The translations under genes were made by a program, and so were the position numbers. Under the pieces are notes generated by a model. It made no database searches. It saw only the letters and a list, made by a program, of their open reading frames with translations, and had not been told where the DNA came from. Below are positions 27,851 through 38,018 of a stretch of DNA of 64,000 nt, in pieces. The stretch's first letter is position 1, and each line of letters starts with the position of its first letter. Origin of the DNA: Erwinia pyri (GTDB lineage Bacteria; Pseudomonadota; Gammaproteobacteria; Enterobacterales; Enterobacteriaceae); the NCBI RefSeq assembly GCF_030758455.1, contig NZ_CP132353.1, forward strand, positions 3,038,001 through 3,102,000. Direction: 5' to 3'.

Positions 27851-28783
27851 TTAAACGCGGCCCATCTGGCGTTCGCGAGCCGGCTTTTCCATAAAGGTCC
27901 AGGCGATAATACGGCTCTGCTTCTGCCCCTGCGCCATCTCAATGGTGCGGTAGGCAGTGACATCCGCCTCTTCAAGCGCGCGCCAGATATCAGGCAGGTT
28001 CTCCTTGCGGGAGACCAGAGAAGTAAACCAGATGCACTGACGGCCAAAGTTCAGGCTCTCGGCGATCATGCGGCCGATAAAGGCTTTTTCGCCGCCTTCA
28101 CACCAGAGCTCATCCTGCTGCCCGCCAAAGTTCAGCGGCGCATTCCTGGCTAAACCCAGGTTACGGACTTTACGCTGGCTCCCCTGCTGGGCGTCCGCTG
28201 CTGAAGCGTGAAACGGCGGGTTGCACATCACGGCGTGATAGAATTCATTTTTGTGAATGATACCGTTGAAGATGGCCTGCGGATCTTTCTGGCGGCGCAG
28301 GCGGACGCCACGGTTCAGGCCCGGATTAGCGGCAATAATCGCACTGGCGGCCTTCATCGCCTCTTCGTTGACTTCGCTGCCGGTGAAGCGCCACTCATAC
28401 TCACGGTGGCCAATCAGCGGATAGATGCAGTTAGCGCCACAGCCGATATCCAGAATGGTGAGATTGCGCGGAACAACCCGACGGGTCTCTTCAGCCAGCA
28501 GATCTGCAAGGTGATGGACATAATCGGCCCGGCCCGGTACCGGCGGGCAGAGAAAACCTTCCGGGATGGTCCAGCTCTGGATCTGATAGAAGTGCATCAA
28601 CAGCGCCTGATTCAGCGTCCGCACTGCCGCCGGATCGGCAAAATTCACCGACTCATCACCATACTGGTTGACAGAGACAAACTCCGCCAGCGGAGGATGG
28701 CTCTCGATCAGAGCGGGGAAATCATAGCGTCCGCGATGGCGGTTACGGGGATGAAGCTGAGTTTTTTCGACGGTGTTTTTCAT
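27851..28783 (-). CDS. rlmF: 23S rRNA (adenine-1618-N6) methyltransferase RlmF
   Basis: Methylates A1618 of 23S rRNA with S-adenosylmethionine. Start at [22 protein letters not shown] (310 residues); earlier in-frame Met codons have no similarity. The SAM motif I is [13 protein letters not shown] and the catalytic N6-adenine motif NPPF is in [14 protein letters not shown]. The Arg-rich start [12 protein letters not shown] is typical. Convergent with glnQ and divergent from the flavin reductase gene. E. coli also has it near glnQ, with ybiO between. Confidence 0.94.
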   Translation of the reverse strand: MKNTVEKTQLHPRNRHRGRYDFPALIESHPPLAEFVSVNQYGDESVNFADPAAVRTLNQALLMHFYQIQSWTIPEGFLCPPVPGRADYVHHLADLLAEETRRVVPRNLTILDIGCGANCIYPLIGHREYEWRFTGSEVNEEAMKAASAIIAANPGLNRGVRLRRQKDPQAIFNGIIHKNEFYHAVMCNPPFHASAADAQQGSQRKVRNLGLARNAPLNFGGQQDELWCEGGEKAFIGRMIAESLNFGRQCIWFTSLVSRKENLPDIWRALEEADVTAYRTIEMAQGQKQSRIIAWTFMEKPARERQMGRV

Positions 28784-28908
28784 GTGCGGCTCTCTGGTCT
28801 GAAGGCGCGTAAGATACCTGCTAAGGTCAGGATCGTAAACCATTCCCCGCTTTTTTCCGCGGGCAAGTAGTCTATGATGATGAAATCCCCCTATTTTAAG
28901 GAGTTTGC

Positions 28909-29538
28909 ATGACGCGTTCCCGCCACACTTATCAGCCCCGCCTTGGGCATGGCCTGCCACACGATCCGCTGAATGCCATCATCGGCCCACGCCCGATTGG
29001 CTGGATCAGTTCACAAAGCGCAAAAGGTGAGCGCAACCTGGCACCCTACAGTTTTTTCAACTGCTTCAACTATAAGCCACCGATTATTGGCTTTTCCAGC
29101 CAGGGCTGGAAGGACAGCGTGGCGAATATCGTTGAAACCGGCGAGTTCGTCTGGAACCTGGCGACCCGCGAGCTGGCGGTCGCAATGAATGAAAGCTCCG
29201 CCTCGGTGCCGCATGGTGAAGATGAGTTCACGCTTGCAGGGCTGACTCCGCTGCCGGGCACCCAGGTTAACGTCAGCATGGTGGCAGAAAGCCCGGTGAA
29301 CTTTGAGTGTAAGCTGACTCAGGTACTCCAGCTGGAGGGGGCCGATGGCGAGAAACTGGAGCAGTGGATGGTATTTGGCGAAGCGGTGGCGATTCATATC
29401 GATCACGACCTGCTGGAAGAGGGGATCTATCAGACCGCGAAAGCGAACCCTATCCTGCGGGCCGGCGGCCCCAGCGCCTACTATGCCATCAGCGAAGAGC
29501 TGCGCTTTGATCTGAGGCGGCCGGATGCACGGCGTTAA
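28909..29538 (+). CDS. Flavin reductase-like protein (FMN-binding split barrel)
   Basis: A 209-residue protein of the flavin reductase-like family. Typical segments are [39 protein letters not shown] and [25 protein letters not shown] lies 7 bp before the ATG. Its substrate is unknown; relatives bind FMN and act as small NAD(P)H reductases or oxygenase partners. Its stop overlaps the convergent hutG stop by 3 bp, so it is a neighbour rather than a member of the hut unit. Confidence 0.85.
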   Translation: MTRSRHTYQPRLGHGLPHDPLNAIIGPRPIGWISSQSAKGERNLAPYSFFNCFNYKPPIIGFSSQGWKDSVANIVETGEFVWNLATRELAVAMNESSASVPHGEDEFTLAGLTPLPGTQVNVSMVAESPVNFECKLTQVLQLEGADGEKLEQWMVFGEAVAIHIDHDLLEEGIYQTAKANPILRAGGPSAYYAISEELRFDLRRPDARR

Positions 29539-30311
29539 GGGAACATCGCTGCTATAAGCGCTTTCAACAGCGGCTGAAGGTTGGCCGCTTTCTCCTCCCG
29601 CCAGCCAAACGGCGGCGCTTCATCCATATAGTTACACTGCGCCAGCTCAAGCTGCAACGCATGCTGGTTCTGCTCTGGCTTGCCGTAGGCCCGGGTAATA
29701 TAGCCGCCTTTGAAACGCCCGTTCATCACCCAGCTAAACTCTGTTTGTGCCTTACAGCACGCCGTTAATGCCTCCGCGATCGCCGGGCTACAGCTCAGGC
29801 CGCCGTTGGTGCCCAGGTTGAGATCGGGTAACTTACCGCTGAACAGACGTGGAATAACCGAGGCGATGGAGTGCGCATCAAACAGCAGCGCAAAGCCAAA
29901 TTTCGCTTTGATTCTGGCCAACTCCTGCTGAATTTGCTGGTGATACGGCATCCAGATAGTCTCCAGATAGCCCTGTCGCTGGGCCAGGGTCGGCGTCATG
30001 CCTGGCTTAAAGGTCGGCGTACCGTCAAACAGCGTTTCCGGATAGAGGCCGGTAGTGGCCGTGGTGTAGAGCGCTTCATTGTCTGGCGGACGGTTCAGGT
30101 CAATCACAAAGCGTGAATAGTTCGCCACCAGCATGCTGGCGCCGCTCTCGCCAAGAAAATCGTAGAGCTGAGGGATATGCCAGTCGGTATCGGGCAGAGC
30201 GCTGGCCGCTTCGCTAAGTCCCTGCTCCACTTCTGGCGTCAGCGCCGTACCGGCATGGGGAGCACTGAAGAGTAGCGGCAGCGTGCCCTGGGTAAATTCG
30301 AACGGTTTCAT
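29535..30311 (-). CDS. hutG: N-formylglutamate deformylase HutG
   Basis: Last step of the five-step histidine pathway: N-formylglutamate to glutamate and formate. Start at [21 protein letters not shown] (258 residues), overlapping the hutI stop by 4 bp (ATGA). Family features are [53 protein letters not shown] and [14 protein letters not shown]. This is the N-formylglutamate amidohydrolase family. It is not the arginase-like formiminoglutamase that carries the same symbol in Klebsiella and Salmonella, which agrees with the hutF next door. Confidence 0.93.
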   Translation of the reverse strand: MKPFEFTQGTLPLLFSAPHAGTALTPEVEQGLSEAASALPDTDWHIPQLYDFLGESGASMLVANYSRFVIDLNRPPDNEALYTTATTGLYPETLFDGTPTFKPGMTPTLAQRQGYLETIWMPYHQQIQQELARIKAKFGFALLFDAHSIASVIPRLFSGKLPDLNLGTNGGLSCSPAIAEALTACCKAQTEFSWVMNGRFKGGYITRAYGKPEQNQHALQLELAQCNYMDEAPPFGWREEKAANLQPLLKALIAAMFP

Positions 30312-31528
30312 CGTAGGGACTCTCCTCTGAAAATCACCTGGCACGGCAGCTCTCCGCCCAGCCAGTAAACCAGTTCTGCCGGGCGCTGAAGCGGCCAGTG
30401 AACGAAATCTGCATATTTGCCGGTTTCCAGCGAGCCTTGCGTATCGGCCAGCCCCAGCGCCTGCGCCCCGTGGAGAGTGACGCCAGCCAATGCCTCTTCC
30501 GGCGTCATGCCAAACAGCGTACAGCCCATATTCAGCATTAGGCGCAGTGAGAGCGCGGGCGAGGTACCGGGATTGGCATCGCTGGCCAGCGCCATGGGCA
30601 CGTTGTACTGTCGGAAAAGCTCAACGGGTGGAACCTGCTTTTCACGCAGCAGGTAGAAAGCGCCGGGAAGCAGCACCGCAACCGTGCCGCTTGCCGCCAT
30701 CGCCGCCACGTCACTTTCCTGCGCATATTCAAGGTGATCGGCGGAGAGCGCACCGAATTTAGCTGCCAGCGCGCCGCCGCCCAGCGAAGAGAGCTGCTCC
30801 GCATGGAGCTTAACCGGCAGACCGAGACGTCTGGCCGCTTCAAATACGCGGGTAACCTGAGCCGGGGAGAAGGCCAGATGTTCACAAAAAGCATCTACCG
30901 CATCGGCAAGCTTCTCGCTGGCGACCTGCGGTAACAGCGTTTCGCAAATCAGGGTTATCCAGCCGTCCGGATCCCCTTTGAATTCAGGGGGCGTGGCGTG
31001 TGCCGCCAGACAGGTCGCCTGCACCTGAACCGGATGCATTGTTGCCAGCTGCCGGATCGCTTTAAGCATCCGTATCTCGCTCTCCAGATCCAGACCGTAG
31101 CCCGATTTAATCTCAACGGTGGTGACACCTTCCGCCAGCAATCTTTCCAGCCGCCAGCTTGCAGAGGTGACAAGCTGGTCGAGGGTCGCTTTACGGGTGG
31201 CGTTCACGGTGGAGATAATTCCCCCGCCCTGCGCAGCTATCTCACTATAGCTGACCCCGTTGAGCCGCTGCTCAAACTCATGGCTGCGGTCGCCGCCAAA
31301 CACCAGATGCGTATGGCAGTCTACCAGGCCCGGCGTCACGATGCCGCCGCCCAGGTTGGTGTGCTTCTCCGCCTTAATCTGTTTTGACGCCTCCCGCGGG
31401 CCGATCCAGACAATCTTCTGCTGGCGAACCGCGATAGCGCCGTCCGGGATGATGTTATATTTTCCCTGCTGCATGGTGACGAGGTCCGCCCCATACCAGA
31501 GGCTGTCACAGCGAAGCTCACTGCTCAT
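30308..31528 (-). CDS. hutI: Imidazolonepropionase HutI
   Basis: Opens the imidazolone ring to give N-formimino-glutamate. Start at [13 protein letters not shown] (406 residues) after GGGAGAAG; an upstream Met would lie inside the operator. Amidohydrolase metal ligands are visible: [10 protein letters not shown] (HxH), [32 protein letters not shown] and [10 protein letters not shown]. It overlaps hutG by 4 bp and is divergent from hutF with a shared HutC operator. Confidence 0.95.
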   Translation of the reverse strand: MSSELRCDSLWYGADLVTMQQGKYNIIPDGAIAVRQQKIVWIGPREASKQIKAEKHTNLGGGIVTPGLVDCHTHLVFGGDRSHEFEQRLNGVSYSEIAAQGGGIISTVNATRKATLDQLVTSASWRLERLLAEGVTTVEIKSGYGLDLESEIRMLKAIRQLATMHPVQVQATCLAAHATPPEFKGDPDGWITLICETLLPQVASEKLADAVDAFCEHLAFSPAQVTRVFEAARRLGLPVKLHAEQLSSLGGGALAAKFGALSADHLEYAQESDVAAMAASGTVAVLLPGAFYLLREKQVPPVELFRQYNVPMALASDANPGTSPALSLRLMLNMGCTLFGMTPEEALAGVTLHGAQALGLADTQGSLETGKYADFVHWPLQRPAELVYWLGGELPCQVIFRGESLR

Positions 31529-31568
31529 CTTCTCTCCCGGCTTTACTGTTGATTTATAAGTATGTATA

Positions 31569-31578
31569 TGTATATACA
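31569..31578. promoter_or_regulatory. Probable HutC operator between hutI and hutF
   Basis: Perfect palindrome TGTATATACA in the 73-bp divergent gap, with a half-copy (TATGTATA) just to its left. The same decamer lies before hutC. HutC proteins bind TGTA-N2-TACA type palindromes. Confidence 0.75.
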
Positions 31579-31601
31579 ACTACATTGCCCGGGAATCAAC
31601 C

Positions 31602-32960
31602 ATGATGGCTCGCTATTTTGCGCCACGCGTCCTGCTGATGGACGGCTGGCACCACGACGTATTGCTGGAAGTTGATAGCGCAGGATTTATCCACTCGGTG
31701 ACGCCTGACGCCCTGCCCGACAACGCGCAGCGCCTGAATGGCGCGGTCATTCCGGCCATGGCGAATCTGCATTCACACGCTTTCCAGCGGGTCATGGCGG
31801 GTCTGGCCGAAGTGGCTGGCGATCCGCAGGACAGCTTCTGGACGTGGCGTGATTTAATGTACCGTATGGTGCAGCGGCTCTCCCCGCAGCAGGTTGGCGC
31901 TATCGCCGCGCATCTCTATGTGGAGATGCTGAAGGGGGGCTACAGCCAGGTTGCTGAGTTCCACTATCTGCACCATGATCCCGACGGAACCCCCTATCCT
32001 GAAGATGAGATGATTCAGCAGCTGATTGCGGGTGCTGAACGCGCAGGGATTGGGCAGACGCTGCTGCCGGTGCTCTACAGCTATGCCGGGTTTGGCGCGC
32101 AGCCGTCTCAGCCGGGACAGAAACGCTTTATTCAGGATACCGCGATCTATCTGCGTCAGCAGCAGCAAATCAGAGACTCTCTTACTGGTAAGCCGTTACA
32201 TAATCAGGGCATCTGCTTCCACTCGCTGCGGGCAGTGAGTGAAACACAGATGCGGGAGGTGCTGGCTGCCCTGCCAGACACGCTGCCGGTGCATATTCAT
32301 GTCGCTGAACAGGAGAAAGAGGTCAACGACAGCCTGGCCTGGAGCGGCGAGCGGCCGGTGAGCTGGCTGCTGAACCGGTTTGAGGTTGACAGCCGCTGGT
32401 GCCTGATCCATGCCACCCATCTGGATGAGAACGAAATTGCACGCCTGGCCGCAAGCGGTGCGGTAGCAGGGTTGTGCCCGACAACCGAGGCCAACCTTGG
32501 CGACGGCATTTTTCCCGCCACGGCGTATATCGCTCAGGGCGGGCGCTGGGGCATCGGTTCCGACAGCCACGTTTCGCTGGACGTGGTGGAAGAACTTCGC
32601 TGGCTGGAGTATGGACAGCGCCTGCGTGACCGCCGTCGTAACCGCATGGTGGCCGGAGAAGATCGCTCGGTGGGCGATCTGCTCTACCGGCAGGCGCTGG
32701 CGGGCGGCGCTCAGGCCTGTGGGGTTAAAATGGGTCAGCTTGCTCCGGGCTTCCGTGCCGACTGGCTGGTGCTGGCGGACGATGCCATGCTGGGCACGAC
32801 GCCGGAGCATTCGCTGCTTAACCGCTGGCTGTTTGCCGGCCATCGCGGGCAGATTCAGGATGTATTTGTCGCTGGCAGGCAGGTTATTCAGCAGGGAGTG
32901 CATGCTCAGCAGCAGCAGATTGATGCCGCGTTTCGCGCAGCGGTTGAGGGGCTGAAATGA
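31602..32960 (+). CDS. hutF: Formimidoylglutamate deiminase HutF
   Basis: Converts N-formimino-glutamate to N-formylglutamate and ammonia, feeding HutG. The 452 residues start MMARYFAPRVLLMDGWHHDV; the second Met is also possible. Amidohydrolase metal ligands: ANLHSHAFQRVMAGL, VHIHVAEQEKEV, CLIHATHLDENE, and the Asp of GIGSDSHVSLDVVEELRWLEYGQRL. First gene of hutF-hutD, which overlap by 4 bp. Confidence 0.95.
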   Translation: MMARYFAPRVLLMDGWHHDVLLEVDSAGFIHSVTPDALPDNAQRLNGAVIPAMANLHSHAFQRVMAGLAEVAGDPQDSFWTWRDLMYRMVQRLSPQQVGAIAAHLYVEMLKGGYSQVAEFHYLHHDPDGTPYPEDEMIQQLIAGAERAGIGQTLLPVLYSYAGFGAQPSQPGQKRFIQDTAIYLRQQQQIRDSLTGKPLHNQGICFHSLRAVSETQMREVLAALPDTLPVHIHVAEQEKEVNDSLAWSGERPVSWLLNRFEVDSRWCLIHATHLDENEIARLAASGAVAGLCPTTEANLGDGIFPATAYIAQGGRWGIGSDSHVSLDVVEELRWLEYGQRLRDRRRNRMVAGEDRSVGDLLYRQALAGGAQACGVKMGQLAPGFRADWLVLADDAMLGTTPEHSLLNRWLFAGHRGQIQDVFVAGRQVIQQGVHAQQQQIDAAFRAAVEGLK

Positions 32961-33505
32961 TCCATTTCTTTGACAACGCCACGCTGCCCGTAAGCCGCTG
33001 GCGCAACGGCGGCGGCGAGACGCGGGAGATTGTGAGCTTTCCGCCTGACAGCAGCGAATTTAGCTGGCGCATCAGCATAGCCACCATTGCCGCAGACGGT
33101 GCCTTTTCGCGCTTTCCCGGCATCGACAGGGTTATCACGCTGCTGGAGGGTGAAGGGGTGGAGCTGAAGGCCGGAAACCGCTATACCCAGCTGCTGCGGC
33201 CGCGTCAGCCGTTCGCCTTTGCCGGAGAAGATGAGATTGAGGCCAGGCTGACCAGCGGCGTGAGTACCGACTTCAACGTCATGACCCGGCGCGAAACGCA
33301 TTGTGCAGAGGTCAGGGTCATCGCAGACGCCTGTTCCCCTGCCCCACAAAACGCAGGCGTGGTCTATGTACTGGCGGGCGAATGGCTAACCGAGACGCAA
33401 AGCCTTACCCGGGGCCAGGGAGTCTGGTGGCAGGCAGGAGCGCCCTCTTTCGCACCTATATCTTCCGGGGCGCTTTTACTGCTGGCTGAGATCGCCGGGC
33501 GGTAA
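32957..33505 (+). CDS. hutD: HutD family protein
   Basis: A 182-residue cupin-fold protein, typical start VSRWRNGGGETREIVSFP and core FSWRISIATIAADGAFSRFPGIDRVITLLEGEG. Its biochemical role is unsettled; in Pseudomonas it has been proposed to limit hut expression, perhaps by binding urocanate or formylglutamate. It overlaps hutF by 4 bp (ATGA). Its stop codon abuts the stop of the convergent hutC. Confidence 0.9.
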   Translation: MIHFFDNATLPVSRWRNGGGETREIVSFPPDSSEFSWRISIATIAADGAFSRFPGIDRVITLLEGEGVELKAGNRYTQLLRPRQPFAFAGEDEIEARLTSGVSTDFNVMTRRETHCAEVRVIADACSPAPQNAGVVYVLAGEWLTETQSLTRGQGVWWQAGAPSFAPISSGALLLLAEIAGR

Positions 33506-34261
33506 TTAACCGTGCCCTTTAAACCGCCCCAACAGTTTGTAGCGAGAGCCGGGATAGAGCAGCTTAGCGTAGGTGACAATCCTGGCATCGCTCCAGGTCT
33601 GGCGGCGGATCAGCAGGCAAGGCTCGTTAGCATCGATAGAGAGCGCGCTGCACTGCTGGCGCAGGGGCAGCACCGCTTCCACGATATGCTCACCTGCCGT
33701 TAACGGCGCCGCCCGCATCAGGTAGGTGTAGGGCGTCTGGCTCTGGAAATCCTGCTGCAGATAATCTGGTGCTACCAGCGGGTTGACCAGACGATCTTCC
33801 AGCTGCACGGCCAGCTCATTCTCAAAGTGCACGATGATGGAGTGCCAGACCGACTGGCCGGTAGTAAGTCCCAGCACCGAGGCCTGTTCAGGATCCGCTT
33901 TGATCTCCCGCAGCTCAAGGATTTTGCAGCTGTGCCGGTGCCCGCGCTGGGCAATCTCCTCCGCAATATTATGCACCTCCAGCATCGCCGTATAGCCCTT
34001 GGATTCCGCTACAAAGGTGCCCACACCTTGCATACGTATCAGGTAGCCTTCACCGGTCAGCTCCCGCAGCGCCCGGTTAATGGTCATCCGGCTGACGCCC
34101 AGCTCGTTGACCAGTTCGCTCTCTGAAGGGACACGCTGGTTCGGTTTCCAGACGCCTTCCGAAATCTGGCTGATAATCGCCTGCTTCACCCGCTGATAAA
34201 TCGGCGCGGGCTGGTCGCTCATGGCGGCAGAGAGTTGGGAAATGGCAGTCTGTTCAACCAT
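33506..34261 (-). CDS. hutC: Histidine-utilization repressor HutC
   Basis: GntR-family repressor of the hut genes, released by urocanate. The 251 residues have an N-terminal winged helix (PIYQRVKQAIISQI, PSESELVNELGVSRMTINRALRELTGEGYLIRMQGVGTFV) and a UTRA ligand domain (ILELREIKADPEQASVLGL to RYKLLGRFKGHG). The start follows CAAGGAAG. A TGTATATACA palindrome 57 bp upstream suggests autorepression. Confidence 0.94.
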   Translation of the reverse strand: MVEQTAISQLSAAMSDQPAPIYQRVKQAIISQISEGVWKPNQRVPSESELVNELGVSRMTINRALRELTGEGYLIRMQGVGTFVAESKGYTAMLEVHNIAEEIAQRGHRHSCKILELREIKADPEQASVLGLTTGQSVWHSIIVHFENELAVQLEDRLVNPLVAPDYLQQDFQSQTPYTYLMRAAPLTAGEHIVEAVLPLRQQCSALSIDANEPCLLIRRQTWSDARIVTYAKLLYPGSRYKLLGRFKGHG

Positions 34262-34317
34262 ATAAAACGCTTCCTTGATGAAGATACTTTCGCCAGTTTA
34301 CTGTTTAGCCTCTTAAA

Positions 34318-34327
34318 TGTATATACA
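34318..34327. promoter_or_regulatory. Probable HutC operator before hutC
   Basis: TGTATATACA within the 12-bp palindrome ATGTATATACAT (34317-34328), identical in its core to the operator between hutI and hutF. Confidence 0.75.
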
Positions 34328-34518
34328 TCTCGCGGATGCGCCCTGCACCGCTTCAGGGCAGCAGAGGCCAGCGCAGTGCATCAGAAGGCCTGCTCACTCC
34401 CCTCTCTGTTGTTCTGGGCTGGTAACAAAATGCCCGTGATTTGCGGCTGTTTCATCTCTGAACAGGCAAGCCTCGCTGCCAAAAAAGTTTGTGATCAGGC
34501 TGGCACAAGCTTTGCTAA

Positions 34519-34539
34519 TTGTATAGACAAGACTATACA
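34519..34539. promoter_or_regulatory. Probable HutC operator upstream of hutH
   Basis: TTGTATAGACAA (34519-34530) followed by CTATACA gives the interrupted palindrome TGTATAG-N6-CTATACA (34520-34539). It is the reverse-complement form of the site at 34617. Confidence 0.7.
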
Positions 34540-34616
34540 CATCTGCTTCACTGCAGAAAGTAGCCTGTCGCGGTCTGTGAACCCGACCCCCTGAAAAGGG
34601 GTTAGCGCACACCAAC

Positions 34617-34628
34617 TTGTCTATACAG
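34617..34628. promoter_or_regulatory. HutC-type site overlapping the hutH ribosome-binding site
   Basis: TTGTCTATACAG, 11 of 12 positions complementary to the site at 34519. It ends inside CAGGAG, the hutH ribosome-binding site, so it would act just downstream of the promoter as a roadblock. Confidence 0.65.
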
Positions 34629-34637
34629 GAGTATACC

Positions 34638-36200
34638 ATGCCAGTCGCCCCCCATTTCTGTCAGCTGATCCCCGGTAAGGTCGAGCTGGCAACGCTGAAA
34701 CGTATTTACTACGGTAACGTTCAGCTTTCCCTGGATGAAAACGCTCGTGCCAGCGTTCTCAGGGCTTATGAAACTGTCGAAGCCATTGTTCATTCAGGCA
34801 AGGTGACCTACGGCATCAATACCGGCTTTGGCAAGCTGGCGCAAACCTCCATCCCTGCCCAGCGGCTCGCTGAACTGCAGCGCAACCTCGTGCTTTCTCA
34901 CAGCGCAGGCATTGGCGAGCTGCTGCCGGATGATGTGGTGCGTCTGATTATGGCCACTAAAATCGTCAGCCTGGCGCGCGGCCACTCCGGCGTACGGATC
35001 GAGCTTATCGACGGCCTGCTGGCGCTGTTCAATGCCGGTGTGATGCCCTGCATCCCCGAGAAAGGCTCCGTGGGCGCGTCAGGCGATCTGGCCCCGCTGG
35101 CGCACCTTTCTCTGATGCTGCTTGGCGAAGGGGAAGTGCGCGTAGCGGGCAATTTAATTCCGGCTACCGAGGGGCTGGCGCTGGCCGGACTGCAACCTTT
35201 TATTCTGGGTCCGAAAGAGGGACTGGCGCTGCTGAACGGCACCCAGGTTTCCACCGCGCTGGCCCTGCGCGGGCTGTTTGAAGGTGAAAAAGTCTTTGCA
35301 GCGGGGCTGGTAGCTGGCGCGCTGTCGCTGGAAGCGATCAAAGGCTCGATCAAACCTTACGACAGGCGGATCCATGAAGCGCGTGGGCAGCATGGTCAGA
35401 TCGTTGTGGCGGCGGCAGTTTCCTCGCTGCTGGAAGGCAGCGATATTCTGAACTCTCATGCCGATTGTGGCCGCGTGCAGGATCCCTACTCTGTCCGCTG
35501 CGTACCGCAGGTGATGGGTGCCTGTCTGGATAATCTGCTTCATGCGGCTAAAGTGCTGCAGATAGAAGCGAATGCCGCCTCCGATAATCCCCTGGTTTTC
35601 AGCGATACGGGAGATGTGATCTCCGGCGGTAACTTCCATGCCGAACCCGTTGCCTTCGCCGCCGATATTCTGGCGCTGGCGATTGCCGAAATTGGTGCGA
35701 TTTCGGAACGGCGTATGGCGCTGCTGCTGGACAGCGGTCTCTCCGGCCTGCCTCCTTTCCTGGTCAACGATGGCGGCGTCAACTCCGGCTTTATGATTGC
35801 TCAGGTCACCGCAGCCGCGCTGGCTTCGGAGAATAAATCTCTGGCGCATCCCGGCAGCGTCGACAGCCTGCCGACCTCTGCCAATCAGGAAGATCATGTT
35901 TCGATGGCGACCTATGCCGCCCGCCGTCTTGGCGCGATGTGCTTTAACACCGCCGTGGTGGTCGGTATCGAGGCCATGGCAGCCGCGCAGGGCATCGATT
36001 TCCATCGTCCTTTGCAAAGTTCGCCGCTGATTGAACAGGAGATGGCTAACCTGCGCAAGCGCGTGGCCTGGCTCGAAAAAGATCGCCTGATGGCGCCAGA
36101 TATTGAGCAGATGCGGCTGTGGGCAAGCAGCGACAGCTGGCCCGCTCCGGTCGCCGCCCTTTTCCCCAGCTCAGCACCCGCCGTTTCCTCCCCAAATTAA
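34638..36200 (+). CDS. hutH: Histidine ammonia-lyase HutH
   Basis: First step: histidine to urocanate and ammonia. Start at [17 protein letters not shown] (520 residues), with CAGGAG 6 bp before it; a TTG further upstream lies in the operator and is unlikely. The Ala147-Ser148-Gly149 triad in [15 protein letters not shown] forms the MIO electrophile. The catalytic Tyr in [11 protein letters not shown] and the loop [14 protein letters not shown] are intact. It is slightly longer than most HutH (about 510), with a Pro/Ser-rich tail. hutU follows after 7 bp. Confidence 0.96.
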   Translation: MPVAPHFCQLIPGKVELATLKRIYYGNVQLSLDENARASVLRAYETVEAIVHSGKVTYGINTGFGKLAQTSIPAQRLAELQRNLVLSHSAGIGELLPDDVVRLIMATKIVSLARGHSGVRIELIDGLLALFNAGVMPCIPEKGSVGASGDLAPLAHLSLMLLGEGEVRVAGNLIPATEGLALAGLQPFILGPKEGLALLNGTQVSTALALRGLFEGEKVFAAGLVAGALSLEAIKGSIKPYDRRIHEARGQHGQIVVAAAVSSLLEGSDILNSHADCGRVQDPYSVRCVPQVMGACLDNLLHAAKVLQIEANAASDNPLVFSDTGDVISGGNFHAEPVAFAADILALAIAEIGAISERRMALLLDSGLSGLPPFLVNDGGVNSGFMIAQVTAAALASENKSLAHPGSVDSLPTSANQEDHVSMATYAARRLGAMCFNTAVVVGIEAMAAAQGIDFHRPLQSSPLIEQEMANLRKRVAWLEKDRLMAPDIEQMRLWASSDSWPAPVAALFPSSAPAVSSPN

Positions 36201-36207
36201 GGATTTG

Positions 36208-37896
36208 ATGATGAGTGACAACCTAAGCAAAGCGGTGGCGCGTGAAGTCCGCGCGCCTCATGGCAGCGAACTCCACTGCGCCAACTGGCTGATTGAAGCG
36301 GCGTACCGCATGATCCAGAACAACCTCGATCCCGATGTGGCGGAGCGTCCTGAAGATCTGGTGGTGTATGGCGGTATCGGGAAAGCCGCACGTAACTGGG
36401 AGTGCTTTGAGCAGATCCTGCGTTCGCTCAAAGCGCTGCAGCCGGAGGAGACGCTGCTGGTGCAGTCCGGTAAACCGGTTGGCGTTTTTCGTACCCATGC
36501 CGATGCGCCGCGCGTGCTGATTGCTAACTCCAACCTGGTGCCGCACTGGGCGAACTGGGACCATTTTCACGAGCTCGATAAAGCGGGCCTGATGATGTAT
36601 GGCCAGATGACCGCAGGTTCCTGGATTTATATTGGCGCTCAGGGCATCGTGCAGGGCACCTTTGAAACCTTTGCAGAAGCGGGTCGTCAGCATTACAACG
36701 GTGACCTGAGCGGTAAATGGATCCTTACCGCCGGACTGGGCGGCATGGGCGGCGCACAGACGCTGGCTGGCGTGCTGGCCGGGGCTTCCGTACTGGCGAT
36801 TGAGTGCCAGGAGTCGCGCATCGACTTCCGGCTGCGCACCCGTTACGTCGATTACAAAGCCACCACGCTTGATGAGGCGCTGGCGATGATCGACCAGGCT
36901 AACCAGCAGAAGCGCGCCATCTCGGTGGGGCTGCTGGGCAACGCCGCAGAGATCCTGCCTGAGCTGGTTAAGCGTGCCAGAGCAGGCGGCATGAAGCCTG
37001 ATATCGTGACAGACCAGACCTCCGCTCATGACCCCATTAATGGCTATCTGCCGATTGGCTGGTCGCTCTCACGCTGGGAAGAGACGCGAAAAAGCGATGC
37101 CAAAGCGGTGGAGAAAGCGGCCAGAGCCTCAATGGCGGTCCATGTGCAGGCAATGCTCGACTTCTGCCACATGGGCGTGCCTACGGTGGATTACGGCAAC
37201 AATATCCGCCAGGTTGCCCTTGATGAAGGGGTGAAGAACGCTTTTGATTTCCCGGGGTTTGTTCCGGCCTATATCCGGCCGCTGTTCTGCGAGGGTAAAG
37301 GCCCGTTCCGCTGGGTGGCGCTCTCCGGCGATCCGGAAGATATTTATAAAACCGATGCCAAACTGAAAGAGCTGTTCCCGGATCACAAAAACCTGCATCG
37401 CTGGCTCGATATGGCGCAGGAGCGCATCGCTTTCCAGGGACTGCCTGCGCGCATCTGCTGGCTGGGGCTGGGTGAGCGTCACCTTGCCGGGCTGGCCTTT
37501 AACGAAATGGTGCGCAACGGCGAGCTGAAAGCGCCGGTGGTGATTGGTCGTGACCATCTGGACTGCGGTTCTGTGGCGTCGCCAAACCGCGAGACGGAAG
37601 CGATGAAGGATGGCTCTGATGCCGTTTCTGACTGGCCGCTGCTGAACGCCCTGCTTAATACTGCCGGGGGGGCTACCTGGGTCAGCCTGCACCATGGCGG
37701 CGGCGTGGGCATGGGCTTCTCCCAGCATGCGGGCGTGGTTATCGTGGCCGACGGCACCGCTGAAGCGGACAAGCGGCTGGGTCGCGTACTCTGGAACGAT
37801 CCCGCGACTGGCGTGATGCGTCACGCGGATGCGGGCTATGAACTGGCGCAGGCGACTGCCGCCAGGCACGAACTGAATCTGCCGATGGTGAAGTAG
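36208..37896 (+). CDS. hutU: Urocanate hydratase HutU
   Basis: Second step: urocanate to imidazolonepropionate, using tightly bound NAD. Start at [21 protein letters not shown] (562 residues) with TTAAGGA upstream; the frame reads on into hutH but that part is not family sequence. The NAD loop [30 protein letters not shown], the [13 protein letters not shown] segment and [18 protein letters not shown] are conserved. It forms an operon with hutH. Confidence 0.97.
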   Translation: MMSDNLSKAVAREVRAPHGSELHCANWLIEAAYRMIQNNLDPDVAERPEDLVVYGGIGKAARNWECFEQILRSLKALQPEETLLVQSGKPVGVFRTHADAPRVLIANSNLVPHWANWDHFHELDKAGLMMYGQMTAGSWIYIGAQGIVQGTFETFAEAGRQHYNGDLSGKWILTAGLGGMGGAQTLAGVLAGASVLAIECQESRIDFRLRTRYVDYKATTLDEALAMIDQANQQKRAISVGLLGNAAEILPELVKRARAGGMKPDIVTDQTSAHDPINGYLPIGWSLSRWEETRKSDAKAVEKAARASMAVHVQAMLDFCHMGVPTVDYGNNIRQVALDEGVKNAFDFPGFVPAYIRPLFCEGKGPFRWVALSGDPEDIYKTDAKLKELFPDHKNLHRWLDMAQERIAFQGLPARICWLGLGERHLAGLAFNEMVRNGELKAPVVIGRDHLDCGSVASPNRETEAMKDGSDAVSDWPLLNALLNTAGGATWVSLHHGGGVGMGFSQHAGVVIVADGTAEADKRLGRVLWNDPATGVMRHADAGYELAQATAARHELNLPMVK

Positions 37897-38018
37897 CCCT
37901 TTCAGGTCGGGCGCCCTGCCCGGCCTGCCTCCCGTTCACCGCCAGCGCTGCCCCCCTTTTTATGCTACCTTGATCCAGCCAGATATCAGGAATTCGCGGC
38001 TGCAGAGGAGAGGACATC

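Larger units (their letters stand above)
34262..34637. other. 376-bp divergent control region hutC / hutH
   Basis: Holds three probable HutC operators: one beside hutC (34318) and two before hutH (34519 and 34617). No credible gene is seen inside. Confidence 0.7.

Noticed and set aside
28784..28960. 59-codon N-terminal extension of rlmF
   Set aside because: It overlaps the divergent flavin reductase start and has no similarity to Rlm[19 protein letters not shown] is the family start.
34617..34637. TTG start of hutH seven codons upstream
   Set aside because: It lies in the operator, lacks a ribosome site, and the ATG at 34638 follows CAGGAG.
35154..36017. Open frame of 287 codons antisense to hutH
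   Set aside because: Mirrors the codon pattern of hutH, has no ribosome site or protein-like composition, and hutH is unambiguous.
36103..36207. Upstream extension of hutU into hutH
   Set aside because: The extra 35 codons repeat hutH sequence in another frame; the ATG at 36208 has a ribosome site and the family start.
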